DNA of 64,000 bases from Vibrio hepatarius (GCF_018860525.1 NZ_JAHKPM010000017.1:1-64000); one strand, 5' to 3'. Shown: positions 1 to 8,531, counted from the first letter of the stretch. Translations and numbers: made by a program. Notes: generated from the sequence alone by a model not told the origin.

Positions 1-48
1 AGCAATTGAATCATATTGCTGCAAAGCAATTGAATCATATTGCTTCAA
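1..48. repeat. 24-bp tandem duplication inside tnpB
   Basis: Positions 1-24 and 25-48 are the same 24-mer except one base (gcaa against tcaa at the end). The unit keeps the reading frame and duplicates eight codons of tnpB. Further copies could lie beyond the window edge. Confidence 0.9.
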
Positions 49-255
49 CCAATGATATTTTCGTGATTTCTTGGCAACGGAAAGTAATGGTTTTATGTCC
101 TGTTTAGGATTCAGTGTGACACCATGCTTGCGGTACATATGAGACGTTAAATGTAGAGCTTTGTTATACGCAAAACGCACAGCACCAAACTGAGCAATTA
201 CAAACTCAGCTTGTTCTTGTGTTGGATAAATTCGTATTTTTGTTGCTCTTAACAT
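1..255 (-). CDS. tnpB: TnpB (OrfB) of an IS200/IS605 element, N-terminal part, runs off the left edge
   Basis: TnpB proteins are RNA-guided DNA nucleases encoded by IS200/IS605 elements. The 85 codons read from an ATG at 253-255 begin MLRATKIRIYPT, then show FGAVRFAYNKAL and LKQYDSIALQQ, all typical of the TnpB N-terminus (helix-turn-helix region). The catalytic RuvC-like part lies outside the window. It is divergent from tnpA, the usual IS605 arrangement, with a 56-bp gap. The LKQYDSIALQ block is followed directly by a second QYDSIA because of a 24-bp tandem duplication, which may alter the protein. Confidence 0.85.
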   Translation of the reverse strand, partial: MLRATKIRIYPTQEQAEFVIAQFGAVRFAYNKALHLTSHMYRKHGVTLNPKQDIKPLLSVAKKSRKYHWLKQYDSIALQQYDSIA

Positions 256-311
256 TTCAGTGCTCACCTGTATAATACATTTATATTATTGACTTATCGG
301 GGATTTGTAAA

Positions 312-740
312 GTGAGTGAGCACAACAAAGAGTTGCTTCAAGATTACCTCAGAAAAAGGCACAGCGTAAGCAAGCTAGTTGTTCATCTGGTGTTTACAAC
401 GAAATACAGGCGTAAGTTGTTTACTGGAGTTATGATCGAGCAGTTAAGGGAGGCTTTTGAATCATCGTGTGTAAAACTGGAGTGTGAATTGATAGAAATG
501 GATGGAGAGCAAGATCACGTCCATTTACTGATATCATATCCTCCAAAACTTTCAATTAGTGTAATGGTTAACAACTTGAAAGCCGTCTCATCTCGTATGT
601 TACAAATACAAAACACGCACCTTACAAGGCAGAGCAAAAGCTCAGCCCTATGGTCTCGCTCATACTTTGCTTGCACTGCTGGCGGTGCGACAATTGAAAC
701 ATTAAAAGCCTATGTAGAGAGTCAATCGACTCCAGAGTAA
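312..740 (+). CDS. tnpA: IS200/IS605 family transposase TnpA (HUH/Y1)
   Basis: This enzyme cuts and rejoins single-stranded transposon ends through a tyrosine-DNA intermediate. The 142-aa protein is full length for the family. It has VVHLVFTTKYRRK near residues 23-35, the metal-binding HUH motif in DHVHLLI near 67-73, WSRSYFA near 114, and the catalytic tyrosine in LKAYVESQ near 131-138. Translation starts at GTG 312, with GGGGATTT upstream as a ribosome site. All key residues are present, so it may be active. Confidence 0.93.
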   Translation: MSEHNKELLQDYLRKRHSVSKLVVHLVFTTKYRRKLFTGVMIEQLREAFESSCVKLECELIEMDGEQDHVHLLISYPPKLSISVMVNNLKAVSSRMLQIQNTHLTRQSKSSALWSRSYFACTAGGATIETLKAYVESQSTPE

Positions 741-956
741 GACGCTATCGCGTCTCACGCCTTATATCCCCGCCCTCATCGGGCGAGGGTTTACGGCGAA
801 ATTGCTAAATGCCGCTCTTAATTTCCATGATAAAGGTATTCTAGAATTAAAAGCGGCTGGACAGTCGTCTCTGCTTATGGAAGCTGTATAAGTCTCGATA
901 CTATCGAGCAACGGCTAACGAAATAAGAAACATCGCCTGATAAGGCGGTGAGAAGT
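741..956. mobile_element. Hairpin-rich end of the IS200/IS605 element and its junction with a helicase gene
   Basis: No gene is seen here apart from the short tail of the broken helicase frame. Hairpins are at 741-754 (GACGC/GCGTC, loop TATC), 771-785 (CGCCC/GGGCG, loop TCATC), 811-857 (13-bp arms with one mismatch), 894-908 (CTCGAT/ATCGAG) and 931-950 (8-bp arms with a G-T pair, loop GATA). Subterminal imperfect palindromes are how TnpA recognises the ends of this family. Helicase similarity stops near 956, beside the last hairpin, so the element end is probably between about 790 and 956. The exact terminus is not determined. Confidence 0.5.
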
Positions 957-1181
957 CACTTCTTTGCCTGCTTTGTTTGTAAAAGTAAGTCCAACAATTT
1001 GATGTGGTAGAAACTTATCTTTTATAAGGTGTCTAGTAACTCTGAAAACAAGTGTAGACGTTTTACCAGCCCCAGCAAGGATAAGTAGTCTAGGGTTGTC
1101 TTCTCGGACTGAGGTTTGTTGAGGTGGATTTAACTTCTCAAATGCTTCTTTGATTTTTGAATTTGTCATGTTTTTCTCCAT
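915..1181 (-). pseudogene. Truncated UvrD/Rep/PcrA-type helicase, N-terminal fragment
   Basis: The 88-aa reading frame resembles the first 75 or so residues of superfamily-1 helicases: LNPPQQ (Q motif), ILAGAGKTSTL (Walker A) and GLTFTNKAGKEV (motif Ia). The usual AGAGSGKT is shortened to AGAGKT, a two-residue loss in the nucleotide loop. After KEV (near 957) the family match ends and unrelated residues lead to a stop at 915. The rest of the gene is absent downstream, so this is a broken remnant, most simply explained by insertion of the neighbouring IS element. Confidence 0.8.
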
Positions 1182-1268
1182 TTTGTCATTATATTACTTC
1201 AGATTTATAAGCAATCTAAGTTCATGGAGCTAAGTCTGTGTTATTTTGTTGTTATTCGGTGATTTTTC

Positions 1269-1296
1269 TTGATTTGAGACTGTTCGCGTGTATACT
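1269..1296 (+). promoter_or_regulatory. Sigma-70-type promoter for the structured RNA
   Basis: TTGATT at 1269-1274 and TATACT at 1291-1296 are separated by 16 bp. The predicted start is near 1303. No open reading frame of useful length follows before the terminator. Confidence 0.55.
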
Positions 1297-1302
1297 TAAT
1301 TT

Positions 1303-1616
1303 GTCTCTTTCGGGAGCCGTCGATTTCTCGCGACGTTAAACGTGCATTTAGGCTCAGGTGCATGTCAAGAGTGAAGACTTTTTGGAAAGAGAATCGACAG
1401 GGGATTTTTCCCAGCTAACGGGATTTCGTCCACCTAGATATAGCGTCGAAGGTGAGTTTGCAATTCGTGGGGAATTGCTTCACCAAGTTAGGTTTCGCCT
1501 CCAAACCCCATTTGTGTTGCGATAACCAAGGTTTTCCTAGTTTCCCTGATGGGCTAGAAAATAAATAGATAAACTAGGTCAGTAAGGGAGCTTTATGCTC
1601 CCTTTCTTTCGTTTTT
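1303..1616 (+). ncRNA. Unclassified structured RNA, about 310 nt
   Basis: The 440-bp stretch between the helicase remnant and the OmpA-like gene has no convincing ORF, but has a promoter, several clean stems and a terminator. Stems: CGTCG 1318-1322 with CGACG 1331-1335; GCAATTC 1460-1466 with GAATTGC 1472-1478, enclosed by GGTGA 1451-1455 and TCACC 1480-1484; GGTTT/AAACC near 1491-1507; CCTAGTTT 1536-1543 with AAACTAGG 1571-1578. It matches none of tmRNA, RNase P RNA, 6S or 4.5S RNA that I can recall. GGGAGC at 1312-1317 repeats the 5' arm of the terminator and could compete for its 3' arm. The RNA call rests on this architecture only. Confidence 0.5.
1584..1616 (+). terminator. Intrinsic terminator of the structured RNA
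   Basis: Perfect 8-bp stem AAGGGAGC (1584-1591) with GCTCCCTT (1597-1604), loop TTTAT, then a T-rich tail. It is nearly identical to the terminator at 42308-42332. Confidence 0.8.
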
Positions 1617-1619
1617 AAA

Positions 1620-2546
1620 TTATTTTAATTTTCTAATTAGAATAGTTGTGTTTCTATCAAAGAAGTGTAACTCTCTATTTTTTTTAATTTTTACATCACT
1701 AACATAACTACTAACAGACATTTTCTCTTCTTTTAATCCTGACTCCTTCGCTATTTTCCTAATAACATTGGCTCTTTCTCTGGCTAGATTGTTGTTATAT
1801 TCACGATTACCTCTTGGGTCTGCTCTACCAGTAATTTCAACCTTAATATCATTTAAATCTGATATTGATTTAAATACTTTTCTTAATAGCTCTGACTCAT
1901 CGTTTTGTGGTTCGCTATGTGCTGTAATGTAATAAACATTATATTCAAAGCCCCCGAGAAGGAGTTTTTTTTTCATTATTTCTCTAAGTTCATCATCTTT
2001 AGCCGCAAGTAACTTTTTCGCCTCTTCAGTTTGCCTTTTTTTTTCTAGGCTTTGGGTTTTTGATAGTTCAATTTGGAGTGTGCTGATCACTCCTTCAACA
2101 TCGGTTCTGATTGATCTGGATTGAATAAGCCTCGCTTTAAGAACTTCCATTTCACTATTAAGCTTTTGTTTATATTTGCTTTTCCCTGCCTTCTCCAAGA
2201 TATCTTCAGCCCACAAATAGCCTTCTGAAAGTATGAATGCTTGGGAGGTTAAGTCCTCCAGCTTCTTTCTTGTGGCGGCTGAAGACTCAGGCAATTGAAG
2301 CAAGTAAGCCTTGGCGGTTGAGTTTATAATTGATGTTTTGTACTCAGTTAATGAAAGTTCTCCTTTTTCTTTCGCAATCTCAATTGCTTTTTTCATCTCG
2401 AAGTTTTTAACCTTTGCTAATTCTGCTTTTGACAGAACTGAATGTGCTATTACGCCTGTCGCAGGTATTTTTATTGATTCATTATTAGCCATCAATGGTG
2501 CGTTAATGCTTGCCGTTATTAGGCTTACAAATAATATTCGATTCAT
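1620..2546 (-). CDS. Secreted OmpA-like peptidoglycan-binding protein with coiled coil
   Basis: The start at 2546 gives a signal peptide (MNRILFVSLITASINAPLMA); upstream codons would bury it. The middle of the protein is Lys/Glu-rich and helical, probably coiled coil. The C-terminal ~100 residues contain VEITGRADPRG and NNNLARERANVIRK, the OmpA-like (Pal/MotB) peptidoglycan-binding signature. No lipobox is present and the length does not suit an OmpA beta-barrel, so it is likely a periplasmic protein bridging to the wall. It stands alone, convergent with the structured RNA and divergent from the S1 gene. The exact role is unknown. Confidence 0.75.
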   Translation of the reverse strand: MNRILFVSLITASINAPLMANNESIKIPATGVIAHSVLSKAELAKVKNFEMKKAIEIAKEKGELSLTEYKTSIINSTAKAYLLQLPESSAATRKKLEDLTSQAFILSEGYLWAEDILEKAGKSKYKQKLNSEMEVLKARLIQSRSIRTDVEGVISTLQIELSKTQSLEKKRQTEEAKKLLAAKDDELREIMKKKLLLGGFEYNVYYITAHSEPQNDESELLRKVFKSISDLNDIKVEITGRADPRGNREYNNNLARERANVIRKIAKESGLKEEKMSVSSYVSDVKIKKNRELHFFDRNTTILIRKLK

Positions 2547-2663
2547 TTTTATTAAATTGTCCCCATTTACAAACAAAGTATCAAATCTATTTGACATCTA
2601 TATTTTAAAGTTACTAACCTCATTTCAGATTTTTAACAGAATATATTTCCTTTGAGGACGCTA

Positions 2664-4283
2664 ATGGATAATTTTGAACAATTACTAAGTGAGTCAATGG
2701 TTAACTTTCAGCACAAGCCTAACGAGATTATTGAGGCTGAAGTTATTTTCGTTGACCGACATAAAATAATCGTAGATGTTGGCCTACACACTGAAGGTCA
2801 CATCGCTAGAGACGAGTTTGTTGAGCCACCAGCAGTTGGTGACAAGATTAAAGTCGTTGTCGAGGCTCTTGATGACGGTGATGGTCAACTTAAGATTACG
2901 CACCGCGAAGTAATGCTTCGTGAGCAGTCTGAGCATATCCCAGATATGGTTGCTAACAATGAAATAGTTGATGCCAAAGTTGTTAGTTTAGCTAACGCTG
3001 GTCTTAACGTTCAGGTTGGTTATCTAACTGGTTTCATTCCAAGAAAACTTGTAGATGTTGTTCCCGTTCAGGATCCCGAACAATTCATAAACCAAATGGT
3101 TAGAGTAAAGGTTCTTTCTCACGATTCTACGCATGACAACCTTGTGGTTTCTCGTAAGGCTGCAATTTTGGATGAGCGTGGTGGTATTGTCCCTGCATTA
3201 GATCGTGAACTGAATGTAGGTGATACAGTTGAAGGTAAAGTGATCAACATTAAGCGATACGGTGCATTCATCGATATTGGTGGTGTAAGTCCTCTCCTTC
3301 ATGCATCTGACTTAAGTTGGGATATCAATGATGCTAAGCCAGAAGACTTTGCTATTGGAGATCGCCTTCAGGTAATCGTAAAACACAAAGATAGTGATAC
3401 AAATCGTTACTTCCTTTCAGTTAAGCACTTAGATATGTCTGCTTGGGAAGAGGCTAAAAAAGCTCTTGAGGTTGGTTCAACTCGCACCGCCAAAGTTGTA
3501 AAAGTCGAAGGAAATGGTGACATTCGAGTGTCTGTAGGTGGCGTATCAGGTGTGGTTAAAGCACATGATGTAAGCTGGACTCGTATGACCACTAGCTCTA
3601 TTAACGCTGAGTTCCGTCGTGGATCTGAAATTGAGGTTAAAGTCGTAGGTTTTGACGACACATTTGGCTTCGAAGATGTTTTGGTTTCTCGTAAGGACTG
3701 CATTGAGAACCCTTGGAATTTTATTAGTAAAAAGTTCAAAGAGGGAGACATTATTGACGCATCAGTTAAGTCTATTGGTGATAAGATGATTTTCATCAAT
3801 GTTCATGAAGATGTAGATGCAATCGTGCCTACTCGCGAAATTAGCTGGGTAAACTCCCGCGATGCAATCCTTGATATTAATGTTGGGGATACAGTTAAGG
3901 CAGTACTTACTTCTATTGATATTGAAGATCGACGAGTTGTTGCTTCAATTAAGCAAACTGAGGAGAATCCTTTTAACTCGATCAAGCGTGGCTCTAAGAT
4001 TTCGGGTGTAGTAAGCGCTATAGCCAAAAACGGTGACGTTCAGGTTAAGTGCCTAGTAGGTAATCGTGAACAGGTGGGTGTGATTTTAGGTAGAAATGCT
4101 GTTCCTAGTCGCGCTTATAAGTCAGATGAAGTTTACGAAATCGGTCAAAAAGTCGATGGCACTGTAATTAATGTTCTTGCAAACGGTTTAGTAAGCCTTA
4201 ATGTGTCGAACAAATGGGATAAAAAATCATCTCAAAACAGTGCAATCAAAGAGGCCATGAAGGTAGCTAAGGCTGAAGCATAA
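2664..4283 (+). CDS. rpsA: Ribosomal protein S1 homologue (six S1 domains), probable accessory copy
   Basis: Bacterial S1 delivers mRNA to the 30S subunit and unfolds structured leaders. The 539-aa product is close to the usual ~557 aa and starts MDNFEQLLSESM, like chromosomal S1 (ribosome-binding first domain). S1 modules follow in series, for example GDTVEGKVINIKRYGAFIDIGG in domain 3 and VKAVLTSID later. The start ATG 2664 has GAGG nine bases upstream. Sequence is divergent from chromosomal S1 I can recall, and the usual neighbours (cmk, ihfB) are missing, so a second S1 carried by the element is likely. Its own terminator lies at 4304-4332. Confidence 0.85.
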   Translation: MDNFEQLLSESMVNFQHKPNEIIEAEVIFVDRHKIIVDVGLHTEGHIARDEFVEPPAVGDKIKVVVEALDDGDGQLKITHREVMLREQSEHIPDMVANNEIVDAKVVSLANAGLNVQVGYLTGFIPRKLVDVVPVQDPEQFINQMVRVKVLSHDSTHDNLVVSRKAAILDERGGIVPALDRELNVGDTVEGKVINIKRYGAFIDIGGVSPLLHASDLSWDINDAKPEDFAIGDRLQVIVKHKDSDTNRYFLSVKHLDMSAWEEAKKALEVGSTRTAKVVKVEGNGDIRVSVGGVSGVVKAHDVSWTRMTTSSINAEFRRGSEIEVKVVGFDDTFGFEDVLVSRKDCIENPWNFISKKFKEGDIIDASVKSIGDKMIFINVHEDVDAIVPTREISWVNSRDAILDINVGDTVKAVLTSIDIEDRRVVASIKQTEENPFNSIKRGSKISGVVSAIAKNGDVQVKCLVGNREQVGVILGRNAVPSRAYKSDEVYEIGQKVDGTVINVLANGLVSLNVSNKWDKKSSQNSAIKEAMKVAKAEA

Positions 4284-4303
4284 GTTTTTTTGTCTTAGAG
4301 TTT

Positions 4304-4332
4304 AAAAAGGCGCTGATTCAGTGCCTTTTTTA
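4304..4332 (+). terminator. Intrinsic terminator after the S1 gene
   Basis: AAAGGCGCTGA pairs with TCAGTGCCTTT across a T loop region (one G-T pair), followed by a run of T. Confidence 0.85.
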
Positions 4333-4402
4333 TTAAGTCTTCCTTTAAGAAAATCTTGCCTACCTATTAAGTCACTCTCGGTAGCCATGGTTAACAATTG
4401 AT

Positions 4403-4687
4403 TTACGAAGTGCACCACCTACCATTTAGGTTAATGCAAACCTCATCTATCATGGCGTGGTAGTAAATGCTGAATTCGCCATCACTATAACCGTAAACTG
4501 CTGCTAAAATCGGCAAATACTCGCGATAAGGCGATAGGTACTCATTAAAACTTTGAGTAAAATAGTTAAGCTCTGGATTATGAATTGGTTGCCAATTACT
4601 GTGTTTTCCTCTATCCGTGGTGCCGTCAGGAAGCTCTGTGAAAGAGTTTGACTTGTGTTCCATGAATTCTTTTGAGTTTAGATTCAT
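4403..4687 (-). CDS. Hypothetical protein, 94 aa
   Basis: No family recognised. The protein is soluble-looking, rich in Asn, Ser and aromatic residues in the C-terminal half, with no signal peptide or membrane segment. It is the last gene of a minus-strand series, 27 bp after the DUF932-like gene, so probably co-transcribed with it. An internal ATG at 4663 is an alternative start. Confidence 0.5.
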   Translation of the reverse strand: MNLNSKEFMEHKSNSFTELPDGTTDRGKHSNWQPIHNPELNYFTQSFNEYLSPYREYLPILAAVYGYSDGEFSIYYHAMIDEVCINLNGRWCTS

Positions 4688-4714
4688 ACTTCTGCTTAGT
4701 TTTCCTTTTACAAA

Positions 4715-5740
4715 TCAATAATAGCTTGTGGTTTTTTTGTCATCAACTTCATGGCTCTTTTCATTCAATACGATACCACCAACCTTAAATATTTCTTCAA
4801 ACGCAACTCGTTTTGTTACGTTGTCATGAGTGAAGTTGATGCTAGTAATTCTACCGTTTTTACCTAACTTTCTTTTTTTTTCAGTATCAATGAAAGCTAT
4901 GAACGATAGGTACAGGGAAAATAGCGAGTCTTTATATTCATTTGGTAGTTTTTTATTGAAGTTTTCATAGTGCAATGCTAGCTTATCGGTGATATTTGAG
5001 TAAGCTACCTTTGTTTTCTCATTGCCTATTTCGAACCTTCTGTATATCCGGTGATGAAATTCTTTGATGTGCTTTTTACTAATATCTATCTCATTCAATT
5101 TAGAGATTCTGACTTCGAAGTCATCATTTCGTTCTACGATAATTTTTTTGACCTCCATGGCAGCTTCTAGGCTATCGAAGTTGAAATGATGACTAATCTC
5201 ATAGCATGTGGATAGATAAAGTGGTTCCCCCTTTTTATCCTCACCCCCTATAACAGACAACTGGTACTGAATTTCATCATTCTTTAGCCATACAGGTGAG
5301 ATCTTCGTCTTTCCGTTACCATCATTTACTGTGTGTATGATTATGCAATGACGAAATCCAAGATCTGATTCAACTACGTTATGCCTTCTAACCATCTCTG
5401 CTACAATGTATATGAACTTTCCCTCTCTGGTGTGGCCTATGGCGTACAGTGATAGGTTTAGTGGTTCTTTAAGTGTTAAGAAGACGTCATACAGGTCATC
5501 TATTGAGATTATGTGGAAATCCTCTCCTCTGACAGCAACCTTAGTCATTACTCCATTTCGATTTATTAGTAACTGCTTGCTGCCACTTAATACAATTTCA
5601 GTAGGGGTATTGTAGTAAAAGAGCGGTTTAACCTCGTATTTCCAATCAAGATCACTTCTTGCAAGTATTTCTTTTTTGTCTTTGATAGGGTCGAGGTTTG
5701 TAATCAACTTATCGTTGTAAATATGTCTGAAATCATTCAT
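4715..5740 (-). CDS. DUF932-like plasmid/phage protein
   Basis: About 341 aa from the ATG at 5740, which has AAGTGA just upstream; an ATG at 5779 would add 13 residues. An arginine-containing NRNGVMTKVAVRGEDFHIIS segment, then IDDLYDVF and later HTVNDGNG, resembles the layout of DUF932 proteins common on plasmids and phages, whose function is not established. The match is from memory of the family pattern and is moderate. It lies downstream of the clpA-like gene behind a terminator hairpin (5803-5826). Confidence 0.4.
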   Translation of the reverse strand: MNDFRHIYNDKLITNLDPIKDKKEILARSDLDWKYEVKPLFYYNTPTEIVLSGSKQLLINRNGVMTKVAVRGEDFHIISIDDLYDVFLTLKEPLNLSLYAIGHTREGKFIYIVAEMVRRHNVVESDLGFRHCIIIHTVNDGNGKTKISPVWLKNDEIQYQLSVIGGEDKKGEPLYLSTCYEISHHFNFDSLEAAMEVKKIIVERNDDFEVRISKLNEIDISKKHIKEFHHRIYRRFEIGNEKTKVAYSNITDKLALHYENFNKKLPNEYKDSLFSLYLSFIAFIDTEKKRKLGKNGRITSINFTHDNVTKRVAFEEIFKVGGIVLNEKSHEVDDKKTTSYY

Positions 5741-5802
5741 TTTTTCACTTCGTGTGTATGCAGTTAGTTTCAAGCTCATCTTAGACTGTTTGCAGGAAAT
5801 GA

Positions 5803-5826
5803 AAAGAGCAGCTTTCGCTGCTCTTT
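5803..5826 (-). terminator. Intrinsic terminator after the clpA-like gene
   Basis: Perfect 10-bp stem AAAGAGCAGC (5803-5812) with GCTGCTCTTT (5817-5826) and a TTTC loop. On the minus strand it is followed by TTTTCATTT. It sits between the clpA-like stop and the DUF932-like start. Confidence 0.75.
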
Positions 5827-5850
5827 ATTGAATGTACCGCTAACTCATTT

Positions 5851-7995
5851 TTAGCTTGTTGTATAAGTTACTTTATTCTCTTTCATAGAGAACTTAATGC
5901 CTCGTAACTTTTTCTTGCTATTAAGGATAGCTGTACCGATTTGTGAACCGATCTCAGTTTCAACACCCTTCTCAATAGGTCTAGCACCCATATCAATCTT
6001 GTAATACTCGTTGGCTATGTGTCTTAACACTTCTTCGCTGACATCAATCGTCAATCCGTACTGAGTTTTTGCCTTAGCACTGATTTTATTTACTGATTTC
6101 AGTGTTATTTTAACTAAGTCGTCTTCAGCCAATGTCTTGTAATCAATAATCTTGGTCAGTCTATTTCTGAACTCAGGCTTAAAGGCTTTTTCGAAAGCGC
6201 TTCTGTCTACAGTTATCTTTTCTTCTTTTTTACCAAGTAGACCGAACTTACTAGACCCTATCCCATCAGCTCCGCAGTTTGATGTGAATAATATGATGTT
6301 TCCGGTTAAATCGATCTCTTTTTGAGTGTTGGTTGTAAGCCTTCCCTTATCCAATACGGCTAGTAGTAAGTCGTAAATTTGAGGATCAGCTTTTTCTATT
6401 TCGTCGAATAAGACTACGCCGTCAGGGTTCTTCGCAATGAACTCAGCTAGTATCCCATCACCCTTGTCGTGACCAATATAGCCCGGAGGCGCACCAAGTA
6501 GTTTGGATACTGTGTGCCTTTCCTTGTACTCCCCCATATCGAGTACAAGTGTTTCTACACCAAGCTCTCTTGCTAGTATTTCTGTTGTTTCTGTTTTACC
6601 AACACCGCTTCCACCAAGCAGCATAAATGATGCTTTAGGTTGCTTGTCTTTAACTTTGAAACCTAGACTAGAAAGTTGTATTTGTTCGCATATTTCATCA
6701 ACAGCGTGATCTTGCCCAAAAAGTTCAGCTTTTATGTTTTTGCTCAGTGTCTTAAGTTTTTTTGCAAGGTCGTTTGAAATCGTATCTAGGGAAACTCCTT
6801 TAACCGATGCAACTACTTCGGTAATCACCTGTTTAGTCACGATATCTGCATCATGTTTGATTGCAGAACGTTCAAGAACCTCGATGCTGTTGTGAAGCGT
6901 ATTTGTTCTAAAGTGAGCTTCGCCAAGCTCTGAGAGAGCATCTATTGCTTTGTTGTCAAAAATCACATGTTCTAAATTCGAAATCTTATCAGCGTGGTGA
7001 AGTAAGATTTTCTGCCTAACGTCTTTGTTAGGTTCTTTTAGGTCTATTCGAAGAACGGAGGTACGATAACCACGTTTATCAAAAACCATGCTGTACGTGT
7101 CTGGGGTAAGAGTACAGATGATAACGACCCCTTGATCCGCCGCACTTGCCAAAAATGGCATAAACTCAGGATCTCTACATGCATCATTAAGGTAATGAAT
7201 GTTGTCAATGAGCAATATGCTTCTCTCAGACTTACTATCTTGTATAGCGCTAGATAGACACTGCTCTAGTACACCTCTGTTCATACTGGTGTTTATAATC
7301 TCAGTGGTGTCTAAAGTATAGATTCCAGTTTTTGAGATGTTTTCATTCGCGTTGTTAATCCAGTGATTTAAACTTTCAATCAATGTTGTCTTGCCTATTC
7401 TCTTTTCGCCAACTATAGCGATAATTGAGCCACCACTTTTATTAACTGCATCCTTAAGTCTGATTAATTGATCTTGGTTTCCAATCAATGGATCAGTAAA
7501 TGGAGCTGCAAGCTCAGAGTAGCCTCGTTTAACTTTGCTATCACTACTTTCTTTCTCAAGGCTCTCAATGGTTTCTCCGCCAAGCATAGCTTTTAGCTCA
7601 GTTCTTAGTTCGAGAGGAGTTTCACAGGCTTTCGCTAGTGTCGCTAAATCATCACCTTCATTGTCGATAACATTGCAGATAAACTCTATTAAAAGGTGTA
7701 GTTCAGTTACATTGGCACTTGAGCCGCTTGCGACAATAGAACCTCTAATTATTGAATCTACGCTAGGGCTTAGCTTTGGTGAAACATTTTCTAGTTTTGG
7801 TATTCTTGCTAGCTGATTATTTATCAGTTTTTCATACTCATTTACGTCAATAAGGTTATTCGCATTAACGAGTAGTGAGCGCGTTTCTTCAAAAACTTTA
7901 AGCAGGACTTTGGCTGCATGGGTAAGGTAAGCAATTTCGCTGCCTTGTTGTTTGGCTAGCTTTAGAACTTCATCCTTAAACTGATTGACTATCAT
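5851..7995 (-). CDS. ClpA-like double-ring AAA+ unfoldase
   Basis: ClpA unfolds proteins and threads them into ClpP. The 714-aa protein (ClpA is ~758) has a helical N-domain (1-140), AAA1 with Walker A GEKRIGKT (196-203) and Walker B LLIDN (261-265), and AAA2 with Walker A GGSGVGKT (461-468), pore loop GYIGHDKG (505-512), Walker B VVLFDEIE (527-534), sensor 1 TSN, Arg finger FRNR (609-612) and sensor 2 GARPIEK. AAA1 has Asn in place of the Walker B glutamate, so its ATPase may be weak. KFGLLG at 583-588 sits where ClpA has its IGL ClpP-docking loop, which favours ClpA over ClpB. No clpS or clpP is in the window. Confidence 0.85.
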   Translation of the reverse strand: MIVNQFKDEVLKLAKQQGSEIAYLTHAAKVLLKVFEETRSLLVNANNLIDVNEYEKLINNQLARIPKLENVSPKLSPSVDSIIRGSIVASGSSANVTELHLLIEFICNVIDNEGDDLATLAKACETPLELRTELKAMLGGETIESLEKESSDSKVKRGYSELAAPFTDPLIGNQDQLIRLKDAVNKSGGSIIAIVGEKRIGKTTLIESLNHWINNANENISKTGIYTLDTTEIINTSMNRGVLEQCLSSAIQDSKSERSILLIDNIHYLNDACRDPEFMPFLASAADQGVVIICTLTPDTYSMVFDKRGYRTSVLRIDLKEPNKDVRQKILLHHADKISNLEHVIFDNKAIDALSELGEAHFRTNTLHNSIEVLERSAIKHDADIVTKQVITEVVASVKGVSLDTISNDLAKKLKTLSKNIKAELFGQDHAVDEICEQIQLSSLGFKVKDKQPKASFMLLGGSGVGKTETTEILARELGVETLVLDMGEYKERHTVSKLLGAPPGYIGHDKGDGILAEFIAKNPDGVVLFDEIEKADPQIYDLLLAVLDKGRLTTNTQKEIDLTGNIILFTSNCGADGIGSSKFGLLGKKEEKITVDRSAFEKAFKPEFRNRLTKIIDYKTLAEDDLVKITLKSVNKISAKAKTQYGLTIDVSEEVLRHIANEYYKIDMGARPIEKGVETEIGSQIGTAILNSKKKLRGIKFSMKENKVTYTTS

Positions 7996-8075
7996 TAAAA
8001 AATCTCACAAATATAGTGGTAATATAGTGATTATAAATAAGGTTTAAGGCGTTTCAAGATAAGTCTCCCGCCCAT

Positions 8076-8531
8076 TTAGCACTCGTTTATTAACTGATCG
8101 ATAGCTTCTAAAACATCAATGTCATTATTATTTAAGAGCATTTCGTTTAGGCTGATTATTATTTGCTCACCCTTAGGGAAGGCTTCACAATAGAATGTGT
8201 ATGCAAAAAATATTGCGTCTACCTTTTTTATTTTTGAAGAACCTCTGTCCCAGTAGTTTTCGGTCGAGATAGGCTCAAGAGAATATGAGCCAGATGTGAC
8301 CCTTTTCTTAATTTCTTCAAACTCACGCCCGAAGATAATCGTAAGTAATATTGAGTATCTGAGCGTTAAGGCTTTTTCCTTTATGAAGGCGTCAATTAGT
8401 GAAGTCATCTTTTGGTTATTCACTAATTTTGTTTTTTTCTCTCTTGCTCGAAGCTTTAGTGCTTGGTTGCAGAGGGTCGCCATTTTGGCCTTAGTGTCAT
8501 ATTCTCTAACTAGAACTCTTGCTGGTTCCAT
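8076..8531 (-). CDS. Hypothetical helical protein coupled to the MreB-like gene
   Basis: The 151-aa protein is helical and basic in its first 60 residues, with no recognised domain, signal or membrane segment. Its ATG (8529-8531) overlaps the TAA of the mreB-like gene (TAATG), so the two are translationally coupled. That position is where actin-type systems often keep a partner protein, but there is no sequence support for a ParR or MreC identity. The next gene downstream is clpA-like. Confidence 0.55.
   Translation of the reverse strand: MEPARVLVREYDTKAKMATLCNQALKLRAREKKTKLVNNQKMTSLIDAFIKEKALTLRYSILLTIIFGREFEEIKKRVTSGSYSLEPISTENYWDRGSSKIKKVDAIFFAYTFYCEAFPKGEQIIISLNEMLLNNNDIDVLEAIDQLINEC

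Noticed and set aside
1303..1616. tmRNA, because of a GGTGCATG segment
   Set aside because: No tRNA-like ends, no CCA end and no tag-peptide reading frame. The similarity is limited to a few bases.
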